From NCBI GenBank assembly GCA_029449245.1, contig JANATF010000001.1, positions 3,906,001 to 3,970,000 of the forward strand: a stretch of DNA of 64,000 bases, written 5' to 3'. Below are positions 54,340-64,000 of this stretch, piece after piece. The notes under the pieces were generated by a model, which saw only the letters and a program-made list of their open reading frames with translations, was not told where the DNA came from and made no database searches. The number at the start of each line of letters is the position of its first letter. Positions within the stretch are counted from its first letter, which is position 1. Origin of the DNA: Mortierella alpina. Taxonomy: Eukaryota; Mortierellomycota; Mortierellomycetes; Mortierellales; Mortierellaceae. The position numbers and the translations under genes were made by a program.

Positions 54340-56226
54340 ATGGTCGCCACACATTCCACTGCCACACTGTTCCTGGGCCTCACAGCTGCAGCATCCTTGA
54401 TCCTTAGCTCAACAGCCCTCCCAGCACCTGCACCCTATGGCAGCAGCGTCCCTTCACTACCCAACCATAGCCTTGATCTGCAACCAAAGGACGATGAGAG
54501 CATCATCACTGGCTCTTCACCTTTCATGAACCACCTCGCCCCACCACCCTCTTTCACCTCCTTCTCTCCACCTCCGCACCAGCAGCATGACTTACACGTC
54601 CACTCATTCCTCGAGACCTCGTCCCGAGCTCGTACCTCTGCACGGGACCAGATTCTACACCAATGCACAGACCACTTCTTGGCTTTGCTCGATTCTGAAA
54701 TCTCGAGTCGTCTCACTGCACAGCTCTCACGGCTCGTCATGATGGTACCAGTCATCGGCGTCGAGACCCGGTCCGTGATGAAGTCCAAGGTCATTGAGGT
54801 TATGGACGACGTCTCTGCAGGACTCACCAATTACAACGCTGTCAGACGTGTCATCAGGGCGGCCGTGGATGATGCAGGACTTTTACCCACGCTCGACGAC
54901 GACTACCATCATCATCGTCGTCGCCGTCGTCGTCGTCTGTCTAATGGAGGAGAACTATCACGGAAACGACAGAGTCAGGACGATGGTATCAAACGGATCT
55001 TGTACTATGACTCGGATGACCATGAGTCTGAGGAGGATGGCACAGACTTGGCAGAGGACTTTGAGGGCGAGGAGGAAGAGGCCAAGGACTCGACGTGGTT
55101 CCGACTGTCTGTGGCGCGTAAGGATCCGCAGATGGATGTGGATGAAAGCCAGATCCCAAGCGTGGTGCAGGTGGCCATGGAAGCTGTCCTGGACTATGCA
55201 GCGGAGATCCTGACCCCGACGCTGGTCATTCATCAGCTCACAGAAGCTATTCAGGAGACGCTTCAGCAGATCAGTAAACACAGGGCTCTGCAAGGATTCT
55301 CTTCAGAGGATGACACCACGGGTGAAGCGGATCATGACATCAATGTCTTGAGCAGCCAGAGTCTTGCTCGGGCAAAAGGGGATCATCATCATGGACTTGA
55401 TCTTCTCAGCGACGACTGGGTGTGGTCGGCCTCTGCATCTGCGGCGGATACCAGTGGAAGCGAGGACGAAGACGAGGCGGATTCAGATCGGAGGGGGCAA
55501 GATGAAGACTTGTGGGATCAGGACATGGAAATCAATGAGTGGGATTCAAACGGACGTTTGTTTGATGACCTCGTTGATGGAGAGGAAAGTACTGACGGCG
55601 AAAGTACATTGGCGGCAGACCCTCCAGTCAAGGACTGGGACATGACTGCAGGGGACGATGACGACGACAATCCTGGACTGGAGACCTATCCGTTTGCCGT
55701 TGGGATCCATGATGGTAATGAGCCATACGCGGACGAGGACGATGACGACGAGTATGATCGTTACAGGTCCTCTCTGAAGGGAGATACTACAGGTCAGATG
55801 TCCTTCAGTCGATTCCACAAGCGTGCAGTGATCCCTGGTGGTGAGGAGGCAGAGCCCGGTTTGACAATAACCTCAACATCATCATTGTCATCCTCCTCAG
55901 CAATACTTTCTGCTGAAGCTGATGGGTTAAGGCTAGGATCCGATGACGCTGTTGTCACAAAGCGGCGCGATGGTGCTGGAAGCTTGTTGAGCAAACGTCG
56001 TCGACCCAGTTTTGCGCCGGATCCACGGCTCGAGAACCTCCTGACGCAACTGATAGAGCCCTTACTGACTACGTTTACAGATGAAGATTTCCCTGCGAGC
56101 TGCAAGCGTGTTCAGGGCGAACTCATGGATGGGATCATTTGGTCGCTAGACGAAGGCGAGCTCAGTGGTGGTAGCGAGGAGAGCGAGAGGGATCAGCTGG
56201 CCCTTCTAGCAGAGCTCGAGTTCTAA
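54340..56226 (+). CDS. Large acidic secreted protein, uncharacterised
   Basis: A single-exon gene of 628 codons with the start context GCCATGG. The N terminus (MVATHSTATLFLGLTAAASLILSSTALP) is a signal peptide. The body alternates helical blocks (residues about 100-180 around DQILHQCTDHFLALLDSEISSRL; VVQVAMEAVLDYAAEILTPTLVIHQLTEAIQ; and the C-terminal LENLLTQLIEPLLTTF) with long Asp/Glu/Ser-rich linkers. There is a His-Arg block (HHHRRRRRRR) and several dibasic sites (SRKRQ, HKRA, TKRR, SKRRR) that Kex2-type proteases could cut. Only a few Cys are present. I do not recognise a family. Pyrimidine-rich DNA precedes the start. Confidence 0.82.
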   Translation: MVATHSTATLFLGLTAAASLILSSTALPAPAPYGSSVPSLPNHSLDLQPKDDESIITGSSPFMNHLAPPPSFTSFSPPPHQQHDLHVHSFLETSSRARTSARDQILHQCTDHFLALLDSEISSRLTAQLSRLVMMVPVIGVETRSVMKSKVIEVMDDVSAGLTNYNAVRRVIRAAVDDAGLLPTLDDDYHHHRRRRRRRLSNGGELSRKRQSQDDGIKRILYYDSDDHESEEDGTDLAEDFEGEEEEAKDSTWFRLSVARKDPQMDVDESQIPSVVQVAMEAVLDYAAEILTPTLVIHQLTEAIQETLQQISKHRALQGFSSEDDTTGEADHDINVLSSQSLARAKGDHHHGLDLLSDDWVWSASASAADTSGSEDEDEADSDRRGQDEDLWDQDMEINEWDSNGRLFDDLVDGEESTDGESTLAADPPVKDWDMTAGDDDDDNPGLETYPFAVGIHDGNEPYADEDDDDEYDRYRSSLKGDTTGQMSFSRFHKRAVIPGGEEAEPGLTITSTSSLSSSSAILSAEADGLRLGSDDAVVTKRRDGAGSLLSKRRRPSFAPDPRLENLLTQLIEPLLTTFTDEDFPASCKRVQGELMDGIIWSLDEGELSGGSEESERDQLALLAELEF

Positions 56227-56441
56227 TCTCTACAATACAATTTGCATTTTCAATCATGGCGAACACTACTGGTTCCTGAAGTTGCGTGGTGATTCGTATC
56301 TCCTGCTTTGACATGAGGCTGCTGTGGGCGATGTGATGGTACTCCCAAGGCGACCGCGTGGGTGTATGTGTGCAAGCGATGCTCTTTAGTGATGGATAAA
56401 AAAAAAAGGTAAGAATAGTTATCTACAGCGCACCGATCCGT

Positions 56442-58252
56442 CTACTTGGCAGCCTCCTGGGGTGCCTCCTCTGCTGGAGCATCCGACTCTGCAAGTGCAG
56501 CCAATGCGGCGGGGTCAGGACCACCCTATAAAAATAAATAGCGTCAAAAAGAAAAAAAAAAAAAAGAGCGTATGAATGAGTACGTTGTGAAGCACAATTC
56601 GCCATAGGCATCATGATCGTCTGCTTGGCGCTTTTTCCACTCCCGATATCATTACCTTGGTCATGATGTCCCAAACAGAAATCTTCATCTGCTTGAGCTT
56701 GCTCTCGAGCTCCTTCTGCTTCTTCAGATTCTCAGCGGCCTCTTCCTCAACGGCCTTGTGTGTACGCTTGAAATGCTCCTGGAACTGCTGACGCTGGACC
56801 TCAAACATGGGCACGGGTGCCTGCTCTTGTTGTCCACCACCGACACGGAAGATACCAAAGCCCTTGCCCTTCTTGCTCTTTTGATCTTCCTCCCACTGGA
56901 GACGCATCTGCTCCTTGAGCTCCTCCTCCCACTTTGCAAACTCAACAGGGATGTTCTTGCCACGGAACTTGGCCAATGGACCACGGACATCCTCGACCTC
57001 AGTCAAGGCCAAAGCTAATAAAAGAGTAGGGTAAGCCAAGCAAATATCAGTTTCCACGCATTCTTTTTTTTTTTTTTTGGATCAGCCAAAAGGAGGACCA
57101 TAAGCAGGTCATGGAAAGGGAAGGAAAAGACTCACTCTCGAGGAACGGGATCATGGCGACCAGCTCAGTGTCGTTGGGATCGCCAGTCCAGGGCTTCATG
57201 GCAATGGCGTTCTCAGGCTGAAGCGCGTATGCATCAGGGTTCGAGTCCATAATGATGACCTTGGACAGATCACGGTTGAGATGCGAGAGATCCTTGACAT
57301 GCTTTCCATCAATGTAACGTGTGCTCTCCTTGAACAGGCGGTAAGGCGCGTATTGGTAAGGGTCCAGCTTCTCCAGGATGCGAAGGGCGGTCTAGTAAGG
57401 GAAAAGGGATCAATCTGTCGTGTGAGCTATCCAACTCTCAAAAATGAAAGCATAAGATCCCTTCCTTTGAACCATGCAGCAAAACTTACATCTGCGGTCT
57501 GAGTGGTGAAGATGACGATCTCGTAATGCTGGAAGAGGTAGGCCAAAAAGTACTCTGCTCCTGGACGCTTGGCGACTCTCCAACCGTGATCCTTGTCCCA
57601 GGTAGAGTGGATCAGCGTGTTGTCGAGGTTGATGACGAGTGTGTAAGGTTGCTGGTAAGGTGCTGGCAGGGGATCAGGCAAGAGTTTGTCCCAGATCGGG
57701 TTGGCCATCTTCTCACGAGTCGCGTCGTACCGTTCCTGAGCTCTGCGAACGTATCCACTCAAGAATCCCTCATCCGGGTGCTTCTGTGCGTCCAAAACAC
57801 CTTCCTCGTCAGGGTACGGACATCCTACGATTGTTGGGATCATGCGGGGTGCCGTTAGCTAACTAGGCTCGTCCAGCAATGCAAACTTCAGCTCTGACAG
57901 CGATCGGGAAGTATCAGTCGACAAAGCATGGTCAGAGAGACGTACCGACGTTGTAGGCGAGGCCCACGGTAGTGATTCCCAAGAGCGCGTAAAGCGCATA
58001 GACCGCAGGGCTGGTGGGGGTCTTTTCGATCTTGGAGGGCTTGTTCTTTCCCTTGGGGACGGTGGGCTGGGTAGGCGCGTGGCCGGTCTTTTGGGCTAGC
58101 GCCTCGGCGGCGAGACCCTTGGGCTGTTGGGCACCGGCGGGTGCACCGGCGTTGGCGGGGGTGGCGAAGGTGCGTCTGGCAGCGGTGAAGCGCGCTGTTG
58201 CAGCGGGCTTGAGTGCCCTTGTGAGGGCGATGCGTGCGATGGAGGAGGCCAT
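56442..58252 (-). CDS. TIM50: TIM50, mitochondrial inner-membrane translocase subunit
   Basis: Predicted exons 58252-57946, 57824-57490, 57391-57136, 57014-56656 and 56525-56442 give 446 residues. A basic presequence ([22 protein letters not shown]...RRTFATP) is followed by a membrane helix (about 83-101, [18 protein letters not shown]). The intermembrane-space part is the FCP1/NLI-type domain: [73 protein letters not shown]. The phosphatase motif DxDxT is changed to NLDNT, as expected for the non-catalytic TIM50. Its C-terminal helix is charged and coiled. Known role: receptor that hands presequence proteins from TOM to TIM23. Divergent from DBP10, with 236 bases between starts. Confidence 0.95.
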
Positions 58253-58488
58253 TGCGGAAGTGAAGGAGTGATGGAATCCGGAGAGGCGAACGAAGAATGG
58301 ACACAAGGAATTGTGAGGACCGCCAGGGAAATGAGGGGACGGGAAAGAGGCATGTGGCTTGTGTGCAGCAGCAGAACACATAGTCACAGGTAAACATCGT
58401 TGCTCGTTTTCTTTTTTCTTTTTTTTGACGAGGTCATACACCATACCATACCCTGCCCTACACCTCACCTCTTCACAACTAAACCTCC
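58253..58488. promoter_or_regulatory. Divergent promoter of TIM50 and DBP10
   Basis: 236 bases between the two ATGs. The DBP10 side has a T-rich then C-rich leader. No TATA box is clear. Confidence 0.5.
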
Positions 58489-61400
58489 ATGGCAGTAAAG
58501 ACCACCTCTGCCAAGGCTCCCAGCAAGGGGGCCAAAGGTTTCGCCAAGAAGACCACGAGGAATGCACCCCCCGCAAAGAAGACCGGATCCGCACAGTACC
58601 GCAAAGGCAAGAAGGCCAACGACGACGAGGAGGAGATTTCAGACTTTGAGGAGGTTGCCATGAGTGACTCGGACGTGGACATGGAGACATCGCTGGTCCC
58701 ACGCAAGAAGCCTCTGGCCAACATGGACCTCGATGACCTGATGGGAGAGACGATTGAGGAAGAGGAAGAGTTTATCGCCAACGCCAACTTGGTACGCAGT
58801 GCTCACCAGCATTTTCTTCCTTTGTGCGTCTGTTTGTGAGTTGAGCTGCCTCTTATCTGAGATACTGATGATGAATGACATCCTGCTGTGAAAATAGGCT
58901 GCCAACAAGAAGCACAAGAAGTCCGGAGGATTCCAGTCCATGGGTATGAAGGAGTTTTCAGGCGCACATAGCAACAGTACTGCCTGTTATGGACAACGAA
59001 CAGTGTATCTAACATTGTCCCTGGTCCTCTTATAGGTTTGAGCTTTCCTGTCTACAAGGCTATTCTCCACAAGGGCTTCAAGGTGCCAACGCCAATTCAG
59101 CGCAAGTGTATTCCTTTGATCATGGAGGGCGGCGATGTCGTTGGAATGGCGCGCACAGGTTCAGGAAAGACAGCGGCCTTCTTGATTCCCATGCTGGAAA
59201 AATTGAAGACACATTCTGCCAAGGTGGGAGCCCGTGCTGTGATCATGTCGCCTTCGCGTGAGTTGGCGATGCAGACGCAAAAGGTCTGCAAGGAACTGGG
59301 AAAGCACACGGATCTTAGAAGTTGTATCCTGGTTGGAGGAGACAGTCTCGAGGAGCAGTTCGCCATGTTGGCCGCCAACCCCGATATGTAAGCTCACGTT
59401 GTGTGTCAAAGGAGTTGGGATCCAGCGCGCTTTCAGAACGACTTTTGATGCTAACCGTCTGGATCATATCTTGACTTTTTAGCCTGATTGCCACCCCTGG
59501 TCGTCTGTTGCATTTGATTGTCGAAATGGATCTGGATTTGAAGAGTGTGCAGTACATTGTTTTCGATGAGGCTGATCGGTAAGTGCAAATAGCTACAGCT
59601 TCACTTTAGCAGGATATGCAGTTGCATAGGTTGAGATATGGTCGCATTCTGACGCAGCGCAAATTGCTTAATATTCTATAGCTTGTTCGAGATGGGATTC
59701 GAGGTTCAGTTGCACGAAATTCTTCATCGCTTGCAGCCAAATCGCCAGACGCTGCTCTTCTCTGCCACCCTTCCCAAGCTTCTCGTCGACTTTGCAAAGG
59801 CGGGTCTCCAGGAACCCACTCTTGTTCGTCTGGATGTTGATACCAAGATCAGCAAGGATCTCGAGGTTCGTGTCTACAGCATTGTCTCTCTCGTTTTTCC
59901 AGCCTTGCAATTCAACCCGACTAAAGACGATGTAATTTCCTTATAGATGGCCTTCTTCAGCATCAAGCAGCAGGACAAAGAGGCGGCGCTTCTGACAGTC
60001 CTTCGCCATGTCATTCGTCTGCCTCTCGACACTGGCGTTAAATTTGAGCGAGACGAGGAAAACCCAAAGAAACGCAAGCGTGTCTCAAAGGAGGTGGTCG
60101 GCGCTGCAACAGAACATCAGACCATTGTCTTTGTCTCAACCAAGCATCACGTAGAGTACATCTCCAACATTCTGATGGTAGCCGGATACCAGGTATCGTT
60201 CATTTACGGTTCTCTGGACCAAGCCGCGCGTAAGATCCAGATCGATCGGTTCAGGAAAGGATACACCAACGTCTTGGTCGTGACAGATGTTGCTGCTCGT
60301 GGTATCGATATTCCAGTCCTCGAGAACGTTATCAACTATGACTTTGTCGACAATTCCAAGGTCTTTATCCATCGTGTCGGACGAACTGCCAGAGCCGGAA
60401 AGAAAGGTTGGGCCTTCTCGCTTGTGACACCCGAGGAGCTGCCTTATCTGATTGATCTCCAGTTGTTCCTCGCCCGAAAGATGATTGTTGGATCCTCCAG
60501 CGATGAGGAGCCAGACTATACCTCAGACATTGTCATCGGAGGCTTGCCGATCCACATGCTCGAGGTGAACTGCGAGTGGGTCAAGAATCACGTCTATGAC
60601 GATAACAATCTGCAGGCACTGAAGGGTGTCTCGATGAACGGTTACAAGTTGTACTGCAAGTCCAGACCCTCGGCTGCCATCGAGAGTTATAAGCGTGCCA
60701 AGGAGGTTGTTGACTTGGACGAGTATGCACAGCTCAGTCCTCTATTTGGTAAGTCATACATCATGGTGAACTTGCAGTATGTTAAAAAAAACTGAAAAGA
60801 AGGCATATAAAATGCTGAGCTAACGTTGTTCTGTGGCCCTTTTTCAATACTATAGCTGACTCTGTGGATGAGGAAGAGAAAAGTCGCGTCAATTTGATTG
60901 CCTCAATATCCAACTTCCGACCCCCAGAGACGATCTTTGAGTTTGGCCAGCGTGGAATCAAGGGTGCGACTGTTGCCTCTAATGTCATGAAGACTCGTCG
61001 CGGTGTCGTTGACAAGGTGATTACCATGACTCGGCAAAAGAAGGCTGGTTTGACCGTCAACCTCTTCCCTAGTGAGATCATCGGTGATGGTGACACTAAA
61101 GCCACTACGGCCCTAGGACCCGAAGCCACTGAAGAGGACCTCGAAGGTGTTTTCAAACGTACCGTTGGACTCTCCAAGAAGAGGGGCGGCGGGTTTGCCA
61201 CAACGGTCAAGGAGAAGCCCACGAGTTTCAAGGACGAGGCCTTCTACATGTCGCATACACAGCAGGACACAAACACGGAGCGCGGATACTCTATGGTCAA
61301 CACCAACAACTCGTTCTTGGAGCAGGCTCAAAATGCCACGATGGACATGAACGGCGATGAGCGCGAGACAATGAATCGGACAAAGAACACGATCAAGTGG

Positions 61401-62060
61401 GATGCCCGAAAGAAGAAGTTTGTCAAGGGTCTCGGTATTGGTGCCGACAACAAGAAGTTGATTACCACCGAGTCTGGCAACAAGATCTCGGCCTCGTTCA
61501 AGTCCGGTCGCTTCACGGACTGGCAGCACAAGACCAAGACGAACCTCCCTCGCGCTGGAGAGATGGAGTTGCCCTCGTCCAGGGCTACTTTGGCCGCTAA
61601 GCGGTTCCGTCACACGCGTCAGGAAGAGGCCAAGCCCTTGGATCCTCTTGCTCATGACTATGAGCGCAAGGTCAAGCGAGCCAAGTTTGAGGAGAAGGAA
61701 GCTGCTGCCAATGGTGTGGTCTCCACCCGTGGTGGCCGCGGTGGCAGTCGCGGCGGTCGTGGCCAACCACGCTCGGAACTCAAGTCTTCGACCGTCATTG
61801 CCAAGGAAAGACTGGCCAAAGAGGCCAGGAGAGAAAAGACGGGTCGCCATGCTGGCTCCAATGTGGTCCGTGGCAGTCGTGGTGGACGCGGCGGCGGACG
61901 TGGTGGTGGACGTGGAGGATCTTCTAGAGGAGGAGGCGGAGGAGGCCGCGGAGGCGGTCGTGGCGGATCATCGAGGGGAGGCGGATCCTCGAGAGGAGGT
62001 GGATCGTCTCGAGGAGGTGGACGTGGCGGACGTGGAGGAGGACGCGGCGGACGGCGTTGA
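58489..62060 (+). CDS. DBP10: DBP10/DDX54 DEAD-box RNA helicase
   Basis: Predicted exons 58489-58791, 58898-58943, 59036-59387, 59483-59578, 59682-59865, 59947-60748 and 60856-62060 give 995 residues. A basic then acidic N terminus precedes the helicase core: [22 protein letters not shown] (Q motif), ARTGSGKT (about 155), PSRELA, TPGR, FDEADR (about 261-266), FSATLP, and in the second lobe [20 protein letters not shown] and HRVGRTAR (about 468). DBP10C-type sequences follow ([35 protein letters not shown]). The last 110 residues are an RGG/GGR-rich tail (about 885-995). Known role: 60S ribosome assembly in the nucleolus. It is convergent with RanBP1. Confidence 0.96.
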
Positions 62061-62176
62061 AAAGCACATTACAACCCACATTTGCATTGAAATTAAAAAA
62101 TACAATAGATACTTCAACAAAAAGTTTTGGCTTGTTGGCGACACGAATGGCTTTATTGTTGTGTCCCGTGGTGGCA

Positions 62177-62202
62177 GGGGGGGGGGGGGGGGGGGGGGGG
62201 GG
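62177..62202 (+). repeat. G26 homopolymer
   Basis: Twenty-six consecutive G, 116 bases after the DBP10 stop codon and 128 bases from the RanBP1 stop codon, so it sits in the 3' flank shared by the convergent genes. Exact length may be uncertain for sequencing reasons. Confidence 0.85.
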
Positions 62203-62330
62203 AAGATTTTTTCTAACATCGCAAAATCAAGCGCGCTGTTGCGAGAAGAGAGTGAGGGAAAGTGAAAGGCAGCGGGTTGGTGGGGAGGAAACGAGAAAAA
62301 CAAGGAAAACAAAAAGGATCAACGGCGAAT

Positions 62331-63730
62331 TTATGCAGACTCCTCCTTCTTCTCCTCCTCGTCCTTCTTCTCCTCGGCCTTGGTCTCCTTCTCTTCAGCC
62401 TTGGTCTCCTCCTTCTTCTCTTCGTCCTCCTTCTTCTCCTCGTCCTCAGAGGCAGGGGAAGCCTTGGGCTTCAAGTCGGCGTTGCTCTTCTGGGCCTTCT
62501 CGAACTCCTCCTTGAAGAGATCAGCGTTGTCAGAGTTAGCGAGACGGATGGCCAATGTCTGGGGTCCAGCGCATTCGTCCGAGCTGTCAGCAGTGACGTT
62601 CCAAACCCAGGAGCGGTCCGATCCGACGTTGGGGGTCAGGGTCATCTCGGAGGAGACTATATATTGAACAATCGGCAGGACACATTAGTGGGGGGAAACA
62701 GGTTTTACTGGCAGTCATTGGGCACGCAAGAGCGAAAGACATCAAGTTCATGATGTGGCAGGCGTTCAGGCCACGAGGGGAGAAAATGGAGCAAGAGCAA
62801 GGTCATACCGTAGTGGTTGGCGCAGATCTTCAAGGTCTGATCACGACGCATGAGAAGACGGATCTTCTTGGTCTCCTTGTGCTGCATGAAGCGGACATCA
62901 CCGGTACCGCGCTCCTTCCACTCGTTGGTCTCCTTGACGAAACGGAAAAGTTTGGCGCGCCTAGTAGTGTAAGGAAAAGAGATGCAAAAGATAATAAAAG
63001 GGTCAGAAAAAACATCGCCAACAGCCAGGAATAGGACGATCCTGCATATACGAGGCCATGAGCCAGCAAAGAGCATACATCTTGAAAAGGGCAACCTCAT
63101 CCTCCTCGTGGGTCTTGACCTGGACGGCCTCGAGCTTGACAACGGGCTCGAAGTGAACCTCGGTCTCCTCCTCCTAGAAACCAACAACAACAGCAAAAGG
63201 CGACAAGTTAGGAAAGGCTTGCAAACGTTCCCAAGGTATTGTTCCTTGAGTATTATTGGAAAAGACGCGTGGGAGTGAACTTTGAGTCGTCATCTAGTTC
63301 CAGCCCCTAAGTCCCTGTCCATGAACCCCTGATAATAGCTCTCTGTGCAAATGTTTAAAAGTATCGATGCGAGGGGGAGGCGGAGTCGAAAACGCCTGTG
63401 TATCGGGGTCATTGCGTAGGACTTTCCAATCCTGGTGCCTCAACCCTGGTCAGCACTGCATCCGAGCAGAGCTGAAGACTCGCCACTGTTGTTTCGTTTT
63501 TTTTTTCAAGTAGGAGTCGTTGAATGGTGGAGATGTTCGGGGCGTTCCAGAGGTCGACTTTCTCTAGAAGGTTCCTGGATTCCTGTCCAGCAAACATGGT
63601 CGGAGGCGAACTGAAGGCAAAGAAACACGCGGCAGCCAATGCAGAGAATGACCCAGAGCTATGCAAGAGTCAACAAAGCAATGCAGAATTATGTAATTAC
63701 CACAGCAACGGTTTCGTGGTTGTCAGACAT
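62331..63730 (-). CDS. YRB1: Ran-binding protein 1 (Yrb1)
   Basis: Predicted exons 63730-63701, 63173-63079, 62960-62809 and 62656-62331 give 200 residues. The Ran-binding domain is complete: [85 protein letters not shown] and [29 protein letters not shown] Lys/Glu-rich tail of about 50 residues follows. Known role: cytoplasmic co-factor of RanGAP for release of export and import complexes. Exon 1 codes only ten residues ([10 protein letters not shown]) and is separated by a 527-base intron, the longest in the window; its first exon was set by phase and an ATG and is less certain than the rest. Confidence 0.92.
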
Positions 63731-64000
63731 GGTTATAGATGTGATTTGGTAATTGGGAATGGGGTGTGAAGAGTGATGAAGAAAAAAGAAAAAAGAAAAA
63801 TAGTGAGCCGCGTTCATTATGCGACAGCTCATTCTTCTATGACGTCACAGGCGCGCGATCCAGCCAAAGGTCAGCTAGCGCGTTCCTCAAGGCACATCAT
63901 GGGCACTGGTGCCCTTGTGCCCATGCAAAGATAAAGAATGCAAGAATGGTTAATGACCGGTGCTCACGATCTGCTCGAATGGACCCTGATCCCAAGGTGT
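63731..64000. other. RanBP1 promoter region, to the window edge
   Basis: It holds a perfect CRE/ATF palindrome, an A/G-rich stretch (63778-63811) and a GGGCAC-TG-GTGCCC palindrome at 63901-63914. The window ends here. Confidence 0.5.
63840..63847. promoter_or_regulatory. CRE/ATF site
   Basis: TGACGTCA, a full palindromic CRE, 110 bases upstream of the RanBP1 start codon. bZIP factors of the ATF/CREB type bind this sequence in fungi; the factor here is unknown. Confidence 0.55.

Noticed and set aside
56442-63730. TIM50-DBP10-RanBP1 as a functional cluster
   Set aside because: These are unrelated housekeeping genes with separate promoters; adjacency alone is not evidence of a system.
63901-63914. 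GGGCAC-TG-GTGCCC palindrome as a regulatory operator
   Set aside because: A single short palindrome near the window edge, without a second copy or known factor, is not enough.

Overview
The window is nuclear DNA of a filamentous fungus. About twenty protein genes lie on both strands, most split by short introns of roughly 50-130 bases with GT-AG borders and clear pyrimidine tracts. The mix of genes (HRI-type eIF2alpha kinase, METTL5, SETD4, PARP, TM9SF3, DESI2, a HAL5/NPR-type kinase, a LINE with RNase H) and the intron density suggest an early-diverging lineage, most likely Mucoromycota and perhaps Mortierellomycotina. That placement is inferred from gene content, not from a phylogenetic marker. 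All exon maps were built by hand from homology, reading phase and splice signals.

Layout. 1-1.4 kb: about 3.2 copies of a 289-bp tandem repeat, then a possible orphan 3' exon. 1.4-3.7 kb: two tandem seven-helix membrane protein paralogues. 4.0-10.5 kb: a Tlg2/syntaxin-16 gene convergent with a giant HRI kinase gene. 11.5-15.3 kb: METTL5 and a SETD4-like methyltransferase, head to head. 15.3-25.9 kb: long-form tRNase Z, a Pep12/syntaxin-7 gene, a BRCT-WGR PARP and a TM9SF3 nonaspanin, all on the plus strand. 26.7-31.9 kb: a PLC-like phosphodiesterase with a striking cysteine-heptad insert, and an LEA-2-type membrane protein. 31.98-38.43 kb: a 5'-truncated LINE with an intact ORF, a poly(A) tail and a perfect 17-bp target-site duplication, just upstream of a tRNA-Gly(GCC) gene. 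38.9-44.7 kb: a METTL25-like protein and a convergent AVT/SLC38 amino-acid transporter with a 9-nt exon. 45.3-51.4 kb, minus strand: a HAL5/NPR-type kinase, an uncharacterised protein and DESI2. 51.6 kb: a second, identical tRNA-Gly. 52.0-56.2 kb: two intronless secreted proteins. 56.4-63.7 kb: TIM50, DBP10 and RanBP1.

The genes are mostly unlinked housekeeping functions: RNA processing and modification (METTL5, tRNase Z, DBP10), translation control (HRI), endosome/TGN traffic (Tlg2, Pep12, TM9SF3), nuclear and mitochondrial import (RanBP1, TIM50). I see no operon-like or biosynthetic cluster. The points most worth follow-up are the cysteine ladder inside the PLC-like protein, the AUG-less mitochondrial-type leader in frame with tRNase Z, the LINE insertion beside a tRNA gene together with the conserved -67 element shared by the two tRNA-Gly genes, and the exon/intron-like 289-bp repeat.
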